A stretch of 64,000 nucleotides of DNA. Source: Prostheceraeus crozeri (lineage: Eukaryota; Platyhelminthes; Polycladida; Euryleptidae). The DNA is taken from positions 186,001 through 250,000 of the forward strand of contig CAJQUW010006378.1 in the NCBI GenBank assembly GCA_907163375.1, in the 5' to 3' direction. Below the pieces are notes generated by a model. The model had not been told where the DNA came from. It was given only the letters and a program-made list of their open reading frames with translations, and made no database searches. Both the position numbers and the translations under genes were made by a program. Positions 35,081 through 47,267 of the stretch are shown piece by piece. Numbering within the stretch: position 1 is the stretch's first letter; each line of letters begins with the position of its first letter.

Positions 35081-35361
35081 TAAATAGAATAAAAAAAAAT
35101 ATAGTAGTAATAAATAATAAGAAGAAATAGCTTGAATGATATCGGATTTTCCAATTCTATCGAAGCGTCATAATTGTTCCCAAACTCTCTCTTGCAACAT
35201 TGAAATTCAAAAGTATAATAAAAGTTGAAACTTGACAGTTTTCGGAGAATTGAAAGAGTTAATGCAAAACTTCATCAGACACACATTGTACACGTAAGTG
35301 AATCAACAATTCCATTCCCATCCTATTTTCACGGAAAATATGCAGGAATTCCAACCCACCC

Positions 35362-36423
35362 CAGGGCTGGAACCGGGACCGGCTGACCTGCCGGGTCGAC
35401 CGATTGGGTTGTGTCGGTAGGTCGATCGGTCGACCGGCCCCGATCGAAAGCTGGTCGGTCAATCAATCGGCAGCAATTATTGAGATCGATCGATCAGATC
35501 ATTTTTTATGGGATTATAATGTACACACAATTTATCTTACTAGACTTACTAGTAAGTCTTACTAGACTTACTAGGCCTACTAATTTATTTAAATTGAAAT
35601 TATTCATATGTAGACGAAAGCGCATCATGCAGAAATAGGCTTATCTAATGCAGGGTGAAATACTTTAGCCGAGTCACAGAAATGAATTTATTCTTAACAC
35701 TATGGGTTACATCAACGCAAATAAAAAAGTGAAGTCACGCGTAAGCCTAAGCCCAAAAGTTTGTAGAATACATTTGTTTGCATATTCAATTTTTATCCAA
35801 AATTTAACAGGCCTGTTTCATTCCACCTAATAACGATGAGACCTCCCTCTCTCGAACTTGATTTCCTATAATCCCGTCTGCACGCCGTGATGAAAGCACC
35901 TGAGATAACGTGCCATGAGTGAGAGACCGACTTTTTTGCATATCACCTAAATTTCTCAATATGTCTAATTAACTCATTAAAGAGACATCTGAGATAATAC
36001 TCGTCTTTTGCTAAACAATTTAGAAGAGATGCCCTGGCTCATCTATTTTATTTATTCATTTACTTCATTCTAATAAACAATTTAAAAATCAAATAATGTC
36101 AAAACCAATTCAGTTTTAAAAGATAACCTAATATTCAAATGAGTGGATTTAATGAATAGAATAGGTAGTGCATAACCCCGTGGGAAAAATACTGAAAAAC
36201 TTATTGATATCACAAATTTTAAATAGATCGAGGCCAAGGACCTTCAAATACAAACCGAAGAACCCTTTGATGCATCTGTTCGAATGACAAAGTGAAAATT
36301 AAGAAAAGACGATCACAACCATCCGGTTGGGTCTGGCCGGTCAATTCGCCGGTTGGGTTGACTTCGTCTTGCCGGTTGCCGGTTGGGTTGGGTCAGAAAA
36401 TTCCTGACCGGTTCCGGTCCCTT
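35362..36423 (+). mobile_element. hAT-like non-autonomous element family M2, copy A
   Basis: Starts CAGGGCTGGAACCGGGACCGG and ends CCGGTTCCGGTCCCTT, giving GC-rich inverted termini full of GGAACCGG/GGTCGG words. The 1.06-kb sequence is shared nearly end to end with 62542-63545, including an ATTCATATGTAGACGAAAGC block and the GGTTGCCGGTTGGGTTGGG right end. It encodes nothing. No clear target duplication remains here, so this copy is probably older. Confidence 0.7.
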
Positions 36424-38029
36424 CAATTATCATGAACTTAATAGAAGAAAGATGAATCAATCAACACTGCTTTCAAGTTTATTGCTTTTATTTTTATTTT
36501 TATTCAACACAGAAGCAGTAATGAAAACGAGGGAGAACCTTTCTCAGGCATTATTAACACTAAACCACTCTCTACTAGCAACGTAATGATCTTCCGGAGC
36601 TTTGCAATGTGTAATGCAGTTTTCTGTAACAAGCGAATTTTGCGTTTCTATTCCCATTTGAATTTTGGCTGATAAAGTCCCAATAACATATTTGACCCCC
36701 ACATCATAATCGAATAAATTGTTTTCTCAAATTTCGACTGCATTTTTATGCCCTCAGAAGTATTGAACAATCATATTTAATAAAGAATATTCCATTTTCT
36801 TTTGATCTACGGGTAGGCCCTATGCATAGATCTGCAGGTGCAATTATTAAGAGAGGTGATGCAAATATAGGCTAAGAACGGCTAGTGAGCAAACCGAAAG
36901 AAATCGGTCGAGCACCATCTACATTTTCAACGACGTCAGGAGGAACCTTACAGGAAGATTGTGGGCCAAGCATCAGTGCTACCATTATCCTTTAAGTCAC
37001 ACTCCGCGTGTGTGCAAAGTACTTTTAGTCTAGTGTAGTAGGTCTGAAGCTATGCTATGCTTGCTGAGCTTTGCTAGCTATACCATATCATCAAAAAGCC
37101 TCTTTTATCGCAAAAATCAGCCAACTTTTAAGAAAATTCAAATTTCGCGAATTTACAATATTTGAATGCGAAATTTGATGAAAGTTTTCGCGAAAAACCA
37201 TTGGCCTTGTACGAGTATCATCAATGAATCTCAAGATAAAGCTTTTCAATGAACTTTGCAACTGCCCAATGCGTGCATCGCATTGCATTACATGTATGCA
37301 AATGTACATGTACATGGCACCATTTAGACATTCCTCAAAGAAATGAATCTTTTGTCTTGCATGTCTTGATTTCTATGTATGCCTGTAGTTTTTGAGTCAC
37401 TGGACAATTCTAGTGCCGCAGGTTAATCTAAAATCGAACTGAAACCGCAGTTTTTTTAAAAAATAGAAACCGACCGAAAATATCCGAAAACCGAGACGGT
37501 TTCTGTTTTATAAATCTTCAGTTGTAATATTCAATTTTCCAACACACTTTTTTGATATGATAAATTACACTTTCCTTGTCACTGGATTCATGTTTACCTA
37601 CCTTTATGAATGTGCCTAAAATTCCCAATTTTATGTGAACAAGACTTATGTAGTTCACTTGGTCCCACAGATTCTCTGAGTTGGATACTCTGAGTTTCAT
37701 TAAGTGTAGTGTGTATTTCAATAAGCTTTTGAGGCAATACTTGATCTGGCTTATCTTAATTATTGAAATTTTGTCTATGAATGATTACATCTGCTCTCCG
37801 AATGGATGATGGAATCAATGCGTAGTGTCATACAAGAGTGACATACTGGTAGTGTGGGTCGTCAATTGATTCATCACCATATGAATGGATGTCTCGCTAT
37901 TTTTCTTGTCTAGAACAGACATCTTGAAGAATCAGTGGCAACAGTCAACGGCAACCAGTAGCAATAATCTACAACTAATAAAAAACAAAATGTAAGTTTA
38001 CATGTAGGCAAATATATGTATTTCTAACC
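36424..38029. other. Non-coding, no supportable gene
   Basis: A small inverted pair GAAACCG/CGGTTTC near 37440-37505; otherwise nothing recognised. Confidence 0.5.
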
Positions 38030-38452
38030 GTTGAAGTCCGTGTGTTCTCTGATAAAACCACTTCCGCACTGCGCGGGCTTGGCCAATCACATAAACCAAA
38101 GAGAGACGAATGTCTCTGTCGCTTGCCAAAATTATTGTATACATCAGCGCTGGGACAGGATTATGCTCGCTCTAGACATGGAAATTGATAACAATGCAAC
38201 TAAAATTGTGCAAAGAAACTAATAGTGCACAATAGTGGCTCAAAAATCGCACGCATTCTCACTGAGACACACTTGTCAATGTCTGAATAATTGACTTAAG
38301 ATTAATGACATGTGCAATTCGAAGCATTTCATTGGCGGTTTATGCCTCAACTTGGTTCCCCTGGATATGCCGAGACCTTGAGTCAATTTCCATTCTAGTC
38401 AACTTCAAATAAACAACTTTTTCTATGCTCTAGAAGACTAACCCACACGCAA
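38030..38452. repeat. Repeat family R1, copy A, split by a nested M1 element
   Basis: 38030-38176 plus 38435-38452 match 62349-62517 (GTTGAAGT-CGTG-GTTCTCTGATAA, CCAAAGAGAGACGAA, CTCGCTCTAGA...CTAACCCACACGCAA). The match is interrupted exactly where the M1 element lies. The nature of R1 is unknown; a SINE or another non-autonomous element is possible. Confidence 0.65.
38177..38426 (-). mobile_element. Miniature element family M1, copy B, nested in R1
   Basis: The 250-bp insert is flanked by GCTCTAGA on both sides (38169-38176, 38427-38434). It begins CATGGAAATTGATAAC, and its minus strand shares GTTGACTAGAATGGAAATTG and the rest of the interior with copy A. The uninterrupted R1 copy at 62494-62501 has a single GCTCTAGA, which proves the insertion boundaries. 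Confidence 0.85.
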
Positions 38453-40636
38453 ATTAATCAATCCATGTCTTGATAATAAGGCTTGCTTAAACATTAACTA
38501 CTTTGTATGCGTCACTACGAAACTGCATGACACATAATGACCATGTACGATCTAGCATTGAAATCCATTATGTTTCTATAAATCATATCTTTGAAATCAC
38601 ATGCTACATCTTAAAGATGAATGACATAGAAATGAATTTGTCCGAGAATGCTATATCAAATTTAAAAAACAAAATAAACAAAAATTAAAGAGCAAATTAT
38701 ATTTATTTTCACACTTAAGTGACAGAATTTGAAAGAGATAACAGGAGATTGACGCAACAGTAGATTGACTTAATAGTTGTCGTTCTCTTTAGATATTCGA
38801 AATAGGCAGTAATACCGAATTTCGTAGGAATATCACTATTTCTGATTCATGCTACCTAGGATTCGGGGTGGACGCTATCACCGCATCTATCCCCTTACCT
38901 ACGTCACTGAACTGAACCCTCAATTCAGAGAGACAAAAAGAGGAATCTACGAAAAAATTTGAGAAATTTCTAATGCATTTTCTTATCGATGACATTGTGG
39001 CAATTTTTCGCTACTATTTGTTGACTAAGGTAGCTTTTTATTAGAGTGGCTGTCGGCAAAAGGTTCTCTCTTTCTCTCTCTTCATAGCAAATACAAGTGA
39101 TGTGCATGTGGTAGTGTGATTCTACCGTATAAAAGATGCAACAACGAAGTGAATGCGATTTGAGACATCGAGATAAAATTGCGAAGTCAGATGTTAATAA
39201 AAAGCACCGTCATCATGGCAACCGCAAACTCGCAACTACTTTTGTTGAGAGAGATTTGGGACGAATCTGTTGGGTGAATGCACTTTCCTGGGCTGGCACA
39301 CAATGAGCGGCTTCAGAAGAGGTACCTTTCTTCAGTGATCTTCTCTTGACGCTTCCTAATCGATTGAGCGATGATCTCACCTTTGAAAAGCAAGGCCCAT
39401 CTCAAATCCTTCCTCTCGGATCGATTATCGTCAATTCAAGAGAGTGGATGCTTTGATTAGAATTATGCATTTGACTATGTCGAACTGTTGAATGAATATC
39501 TATTCTTCGTACTACAGTTCTCAATTCTTGCTTGTTTGAAAGATTAACAGAAATATAAGCAAAAATGTTGTGACAGAGATTTCCCTTTTTGTTTTCTTAA
39601 TTTTACAAGCATTTTTTATCTTTAATAGGAGTTCCAGGGAACCATTTATTGAAAAGTAACATTTATATTCTGGAAAATATCTATCAATTGACCACAAGAA
39701 ATTGCATATAAAATTGAATTCATGGAAGGAAGCACGCGTTGCCGGGGTGGAGTATCGAGCTATTTTAGAAAAGTAAAGAGGCGAAAATTTAGATTACAGA
39801 TAATCGACTGAATGGCTTCAATAGCGTATCATGAACTATTTTCCAATAATAAGACTAAAATACTATCAACAAGCACCATGCATCGTTTGAAATACACGTG
39901 CGATCAGCATTAATTCAATAATAATTATTACAAGCCAATGTCCCTAATGGTGCACTTTATTACATGTGTATGGCATTTATGCGTCCGAAGTACATCTTAA
40001 TACCCACACTGAAATACATTTCTTCCTTTTCATGTGGAAGAACTAAACTTGGTAGGCAAACCCTAAAGTTACTATACTGCATTACTTACTACTTATTTAT
40101 CAAAGAAGGACAGATAACAGTCAACATTCTTTACTTTTATGATAACTTTTCTAAGCTTATCACTTATCTACTAAATTTTAAGCTTGGGTTTGAATCCATT
40201 TTGTAAGTGTCAATAACATAATATCAATAACAGTGGTAATTCAATGTCCTTGTGCATGCCAAGTATGTCAATCCCGTCAATCGTGGTTCAGTCATCGTAG
40301 AGCAAATTTAAGTCTTTACTTGACGCAAATCACTGAACGACCTCTCTGCGGTTGCAGATGTTACGGAAATCATGGATGCATGGTAAAGCATGGATGTTGG
40401 GATATGTAATCAAATCACACAAATTGAATCGCTGCAAATGATACAATAATTCTGAAAATGGGGGGGGGGGGAAATTCCTCCTTTCCCCATGGGATACGCC
40501 AGTGCGTTTTGCACACCATCATTTGATATTATGAATTCATCTTTCACAATTTTGTCATTCTCCAAACACTTATTCTGCATTTTTCATGTTAAATGATTCT
40601 AGACTTAATCTATTTCTAATCTTCTTATTATTGCAG
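38453..40636. other. Non-coding upstream of the channel exon; likely intron
   Basis: No upstream channel exon (first membrane segment) was recognised. A poly-G run lies near 40460-40470. The last 15 bases before 40637 are pyrimidine-rich and end TATTATTGCAG, a normal splice acceptor. Confidence 0.5.
40622..40636 (+). promoter_or_regulatory. Splice acceptor of the channel exon
   Basis: TTCTTATTATTGCAG precedes a frame that is open and family-like from its first codons, so the coding start of this exon is set by splicing rather than by the ATG at 40710. Confidence 0.75.
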
Positions 40637-41918
40637 TGATAAACTATCAACCTACTATGAAAGCATCGGTCCTTCAAAGGCAGAAGCAATTGGGCATCCG
40701 AAAGAAAGCATGCGCTATTGTGTTCTGCTAACCAAGGACAACGTCAGTGTTGGACACGCTTCAGAGTGTGGAATAGATCTGCAGCTACTTCGACATCCCC
40801 GTTACTTTAATTGTTATACTGCCACTGTCCAACAGAAATTCAGCGAAGAAACCGTTGCCCTGGGCTTGATAATTGATCTTGGAAAGAGACCAGCATTTAC
40901 GGGGGAGAAGATGGGTTTCATGCACGATGTCCTCAATCAAGCTCATGGTTTGCGGATTGTTATGCATCCAGTTGGAACTCTTGCAGACTTAAAATCTGAC
41001 GGATACAATATTGAGGCAGGTAAATATGCTGAGCTCCGCTTTGAAAGTGAGTTTTGGCGTCAAAAGGATCGTCCAACTGAAAGGTGCACTGATCCTGCTT
41101 ATCTTCCGAAAATAAATCACGATGGGATTACGTACGCCTACACAGAACATGCTTGCAATATGAGAGAGACGAGTCATAAACTTCTACAGTCTTGCTCCTG
41201 TGTGTCGACTGAATACGTATCTGAGCTTTTCTCCGATCCATCTCCATACAGGTATTGCAGCAACTTTACAGGTAAAAATTTTCGAGATTTTTTAAGCAGT
41301 TTTGAGTGCGTCAAAAAAACATTGTCTAAGCTGCAACATACTGGTGACTGGCAACAATGCGATAAGAGATGTGAATATTATCGATATGAAGCTCATCTCT
41401 CAACATCAAAATGGGCTCCTAGTCCTTGGCAGTTAAGATGGCTGATGAAATTGAGTGATACATGGGTAGATCTGAGGTCATCCGATGAAGGACGCAAAAT
41501 TGCGGCTCGCAAAATTCTAGCTGACTTTTTGACAACTGAAGATCTTTCAGATACATCCAAGGTGGCTGGAGGTGATGACTTTTCTAATCAGGACGAACAC
41601 ATATTTGTTGTCATTACACGTCGCTCATTCTCTGCAATGCACAAAGATGAAGTCCTAAGTTTGACTATTTACGCACTTTTGAGTCGGATTGGTGGACTGT
41701 CATCGTTGTCACTAGGAGTGACTGTTGCTACAATCTTTGAGATAGTTGAATTTTGTTGTCTTCTATGTAAGCGATCAAACCAAGACGAAGATCGGTTGCC
41801 AAAAATGCGAAATAGAGCAAGCACAGAGAGATGTAGATCGGACGCAAATAGTCAATTCACAACTGTTTTCGAAGAGAACAATAATGAAAACAATACTAAC
41901 GATTTTCGCTTGCTGTAA
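40637..41918 (+). CDS. DEG/ENaC-family cation channel, last exon
   Basis: The open frame starts right after a TTGCAG splice acceptor (one base completing a split codon, then DKLSTYYESIGPSKAEA) and runs to the stop at 41916-41918, giving about 426 residues. It covers most of the extracellular domain with its cysteine-rich region (CNMRETSHKLLQSCSCVS, then C-x3-C-x(n)-Y before the WAPSPWQ), the pre-membrane strand FVVITRR, and the second membrane helix LLSRIGGLSSLSLGVTVATIFEIVEF, then a polar cytoplasmic tail. Such channels are trimeric, sodium-permeable and gated by protons, peptides or touch. The first membrane segment must lie in upstream exons, not recognised here. The usual G-x-S selectivity triplet reads G-V-T. 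No disabling change is visible. Confidence 0.88.
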
Positions 41919-42593
41919 AGTTGTGATTTGATTTTTACTGCAAACTTTACTATGCAAAATTCCAGATTGCATGATGAGATGGACTGTACCATAAGCTACA
42001 TGCACAAGTGGCGTGAGGATGCAAAGATGAGATGAAATAGTTTCCATAAGGATTCTTTATTAATGGAGTGATACGATGATGTAAACATGTAGTGAAGCAA
42101 TTTTCATAAAAATGCGTTATTAATGGAATTAAAAAGAATAATCTGTGAGCGAATTTTAGAAGATAAAAATAACAATTTAAAAGCAGTTAGTTGTCGTAGA
42201 AGTTATAGTGTAGTCGCTTTAGGCATGGGCGGCGATGAGAGTTCTTTGCGAGGGGGCAGCGATAAGTCACGTATTTTTGTCATAAATGGATAAGTGCACA
42301 TAGAGATTGACCTAATGAATAGTCTCCTCTTTCACAGAATGAAATTGACAATTTCAAGTGTCCATAATTCCACGTGCCAATTGTATTTACGACACAAAAA
42401 AATGGAGTGTGAGCTTACAATTGATTTTTCACTTACAGCAAGCTTAAATAAATTTCGTATTCAACTAAAAAAGTTCTTCATGTATGAGAAATGCTCATAG
42501 GTCGAGTGTCAACATTAAGTCAAGTTGTGCTGACAGACGAATTATGAATTTCGTGAAGCTCAGATGTGCACGAACATTAATAGCTTAATGGAG

Positions 42594-42599
42594 AATAAA
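42594..42599 (+). terminator. Candidate polyadenylation signal of the channel gene
   Basis: The AATAAA in GAGAATAAAGTTTGT, 676 bp after the stop codon, is the clearest signal found. A shorter 3' end cannot be excluded. Confidence 0.4.
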
Positions 42600-43444
42600 G
42601 TTTGTACAAATTGCAAGACGCCATACGCATGTAATAAATTGATGATGTAACTGATCAGAGGAAGATCTCAAAGCCTATGATGAGACCTTTAGAAAATTCT
42701 GTGTCTAACACGTTATTTGTAAGTGATCGACGATCGGGAAAAAAATCAGCCTTTCAAAACTGAGAGCGGTCATCCTCCATTAAAATTTGTTTGTTTAGGG
42801 TGTCATGATAATGCTTGCTATTTACTTCATTTAAAAGTTGCATTAGCACCATGACTGAATATCTAAGGACTACTATAATGTCAATAAAGGAAACCAGCAG
42901 CCTTTATTCTCCGACCGCACTCGTCTGACCCGGGAATCAAACCGAAGTCCGCGGTGCTTCGGTGAATGTATATGCAAAGTCCTTAAATATCCTTGGCAGA
43001 AATGGCACTAAATCTAAAAGGAATATTGTTGAATGAATTTATTCCCTTTATATTGTGTACAGAAGATAAAATATTCTCATGTGTTTTTTATCACGTATAA
43101 TAAAAATGACCTTTTCACCAATAGAAAGTAATGTCATGAAGCATTTAATATGTATTGAACAGTCCAAACTTCGAAACACGCGATTCACGAGAGGCGAAAG
43201 TCAATATTATCAACTCGATGTCTGTGAATATTGAGGATCGTTAAATGATTCGATCTTTTCTGTCACATCGTAGATTGTAACCATGTTTTTATGCGTCTTT
43301 ACATGCAGTTAAGGGATGAATTCTCAATCTATTTCTTTTTATCAAAATAGTTTTCAGCCTAACAGGTTAGGTCATGTGAAGCAGTTTCTCAACAGTCTTT
43401 TTTACTGCTCAATCAGAAAGTTGAGGGGAACACATTTCGAAAAT
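42600..43444. other. Non-coding, no supportable gene
   Basis: A B-box-like string (GGTTTGATTCC on the minus strand near 42940) hints at a tRNA-derived SINE scrap, not enough to call one. Confidence 0.45.
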
Positions 43445-44189
43445 TACTGGCACTTTCTTCCTAAATTCACGCACAAATGGCATCATAGCATGGATTTGTA
43501 ATTCTTGAAACGATGAATTCAAAAATCAAATTCTTAAGTGTCGCAGACAGTCGCTTTCGGTTTAGGTAAGGTTAAAGGATCCCCAATGGAATCCAATGGT
43601 AAAATTCAAGAGATATCTATGGATTGTGAAACACTTGGCAATTTTCCCACATTTTCTTTTGCAGAAACGAAACTATTTATCAGAATGCCATGAAATTTGA
43701 AGCATGATTGAGTTCAGAACATCAACTTAGATATAAAGTTGAAGTCAATCACATGATTCAGCATTTTTCAGTATGTTTGAGAGCCTCTACAAAATGAGCA
43801 AAATCACCAAAATTAAGTCAAAACATGAAATTTATTTATTTTGTAGAGGCTCTCAAACATACTGAAAAATGCTGAATCATGTGATTGACTTCAACTTTCA
43901 TATCGAAGTTGATGTTCTGAACTCAATCATGCTTCAAATTTCATGGCATTCTGATAAATAGTTTCGTTTCTGCAAAAGAAAATGTGGGAAAATTGCCAAG
44001 TGTTTCACAATCCATAGATATCTCTTGAATTTTACCATTGGATTCCATTGGGGATCCTTTAACCTTACCTAAACCGAAAGCGACTGTCTGCGACACTTAA
44101 GAATTTGATTTTTGAATTCATCGTTTCAAGAATTACAAATCCATGCTATGATGCCATTTGTGCGTGAATTTAGGAAGAAAGTACCAGTA
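43445..44189. repeat. Near-perfect 745-bp palindrome (351-bp arms, 42-bp spacer)
   Basis: 43445-43795 and 43838-44189 are reverse complements with only a handful of differences noticed (for example near 43727-43737 against 43895-43905). The spacer is 43796-43837. There is no coding capacity and no recognised transposon termini or flanking duplication. The almost identical arms imply a recent origin or active homogenisation. A transcript across it would fold into a long double-stranded RNA. Confidence 0.9.
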
Positions 44190-47100
44190 GTTCCCGTCCT
44201 ATTCAAGTATCAAATGATATGTTGATATACACTAACTAGATTTGAAAAGAAAACATCTGGAAAAAGTTTTGGAGACCTCCAGATAAACCGTTTCGAGACA
44301 AAAAATTGTTCAGAGCATCCTAAGAACCCTAGGAATTTCGAGCATCTAACAAGGAATTTCCAGAGCGATTTTTGAGCTACAACTTCTCGAGGTCATTAAT
44401 GTGGGCCCGTTTAACAATATGATATATTTAATTTTAATTTATTTAATATATTTTAATTTTAAATCAAATTTTGAAATTCAAAATATGACGAGTACACTCC
44501 TTTTTAGCAGCTTGGGTATATTTACATAAAATTTGAAAGTGATTTACTCAAAAGCATGCAACGACGTCAGTAGAAAACAAGAAATTATGTATCAAACTGA
44601 ATTTACTGACAAATTCATATAAGGAGACTTCAAACATGGCATCAAAATCGGAATGCACAAAGATCGGAATGCGGATTCTGCATGTATGGGAAAATCGAAA
44701 TTTCTTCTGTTGTGACTTTCTGTGATCGAATAAACTACAAATGAGCTAGTATTCATAAAAATACCATTGAATAGTCAAAAACGCTTGATTTAGCGTGGCA
44801 AAACTGTCACGAATATACTCGTGATAGCTCAGGCATTATCACATTATAATTAGTATGCCCGTTTTAGACGCGAAAGGGTGAAGAGGAATTATCACTTTAA
44901 CCAGTTAAAATGATTAACTTGCAACAATTTTCTCAGCAAATTGAATGCATATTGATTGCCAGAAAATATAAATCAAATCCCTATTGACTTGTAGCGCAAA
45001 AATCAAAATAGGAAGATGTTCATTTTCATCAAATTCTTTTCAGAACTCCATAGAAATGTCACCAACGATACAACCACTTCCGATAGCTTATCACAACATA
45101 GACACTAATAGACAAGCAAACACGAATTAATGACAATAGACTGCACCGATGCACTTTGACGCATAATCTAATAAACTTAGTTGTGAATCGCACAAGTTAT
45201 GTGAATCTTCTATCATATATAGTTTTAATGACTTGAACTCTCTCTTTCTCTCTCGCTGTCCTTGTCTCTCTGTCTCACTCTCTCTCTCTCTCGCTAGTAT
45301 TCTTACACAGACGTAAAAGGTACAATTCAAAAACTCTAAAGATGTTCATACAATATATCTATCGGCGACACGAAGATGATTTTTATGAAAAGAAGGCAGT
45401 GACAATAATTTTCTTTCTCATATTCTGCTATCTACATGCAGTTAATAGCTAAATGACAGAAAAGTTTTGGTTAGTAACCGTATCATTGTGTTGATGTTGG
45501 AAAAATACAGTTAGTGTCCATTTGGGGCTTGTTTGAGACGTAGGCTTGTATATTTGGTAATCATGCACTAACCAAACGATCTTATCGTTCACTGAAGCAC
45601 TGTTCTATTAATTAATTAGGAGCAGTTTGTTTGACAACATATTGTCGTCTCCTACTCTTTTTCTTTCTAATAAAAGATAATGCGAGTTTTCCGTTGTTTT
45701 ACTGCCAAATTTGGCGTACATTTCATTCAAGGGCATGTCTTATTCACTTTTATTCTTTTCTTGACGATGTACATGTACGCTATAGATGGATAAGAAGTAT
45801 CAAATGTTTTTCTGCTTTCATTAACAAATTGATGAATATTGTTCAATCGCAATTCAAGTTGTTTGTGAATTAAAAGCAAGCTCTCAGTACTAATGTGCAA
45901 GCAGTAGATCTACATGTACACATGTACCATTGCATATTTCTATTGTGCAGCATAGACTACTACTTGGTACTCGTAGTCAACAAGCTAGTTTACGTATGTG
46001 TCTCTTATCATTTTTACCTCAAATAAGAACTCATTCAAAGATAGGACATACCTATGATTTTTGATGCGACATTCTAATCATGCAAAAGATGAATCAATGC
46101 TTAGTTTTGTACCTAGTTAATCAGCAAAAGCCGCACATACAATTTTCAAAAATGAAGTTTTCGTGCAATATGACCTGAAATGAATTCCAGTATTCCACAA
46201 CTGATATAAATTGAAAAAGATGCGTACATGTTGATTTGGCGCCAGGTTGAGGTTGTGAATAGGTCTATCTACAAACAACCATTAGATCTGCATGAGATTA
46301 ATTATAAGCGATTGGATATGGTACTCTCTTGAAGCAAAATAAACAGTATGATAGGCTACAGAAACCTGACGAAGCAAGTTGAAATCAAAACTGTTGTCTA
46401 CATTATTTTGATAAAGATGCGAATGTAATCGTGTGAAATATTCAAGATAAAACTCCGCTATAATTTGATATTAAAAACTGCATTCAAGATAGGCCTCGAG
46501 AGTAATAGGCTATAATGCCTAGCATTTCTTTTTGCTTGGCATGACGAAAAAAGACACGGATCCCTGATTTCTTTAAAATTGACCCCAGAAAAATCTTTCT
46601 AAAATGTTGAATTGTTTGCATATACATCCTTTCGCCGACTCACCGACAGAATTCGTAATCGTGGTTAAGCGGTTTGCGGTCGAGAGATAAGTTGATGAGG
46701 CTCATTTTCCTGAATCGGTTATGTCCAACACAATGGTTCATAAAAAGAGAAGGATCGACTGGAAAAATACATAGACTCTAGATAGCATCTCTTATTTACA
46801 TTGTATATATTATCATGAAGAATTTTTCAGGTAAGGAAATTTGCACAATGTCAGCCTTGTGTTCAATGTTCACCACGAAAATGTAATTTCACTGCAGAAA
46901 AATTATCTTTAGGAATGTGTTCACGGAGTCTGGTCTGACCGACCCGCTTCACTAATGTGCACTTGATTACATAATTTACATGTGATTTCCTATATCAAAA
47001 ACTTCTTGTGTCATTTTTTGGACGAAGCGCACATGCACATGTAACACAATCACTATTGCATTGATTCATTATTTTCTTCATTTACACCAAACAGGCATAC

Positions 47101-47241
47101 ATAAATATTGTTCACTGAAGCATTTTTGACTATCTGATAGCACAGTGCTGTTGTCTGTTGTTTTACATTCTTAAATATGGATGCTGCGATGCCAGCACGA
47201 TTTGCTACTGCTTTATAAATATACTACGAAGAGAAAAATAT
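44190..47241. other. Non-coding; simple repeats, no supportable gene
   Basis: A CT-rich tract (CTCTCTCTTTCTCTCTCGCT and onward) lies at 45238-45296. A weak CTGACGAAGC...GAAA string near 46366-46390 lacks a stem. The largest frames have no family signal. Confidence 0.5.
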
Positions 47242-47267
47242 ATTACTTAACATCCAATGTTTAGACG

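Noticed and set aside
42930-42985. tRNA/SINE B-box-like string on the minus strand
   Set aside because: No A box at the right distance and no cloverleaf could be drawn.
45238-45296. CT-rich tract considered as a promoter pyrimidine element
   Set aside because: It is a simple-sequence tract with no gene nearby.
46366-46392. CTGACGAAGC...GAAA string resembling the hairpin motif
   Set aside because: The bases between the two boxes do not form a stem, and no inverted arms or duplications surround it.
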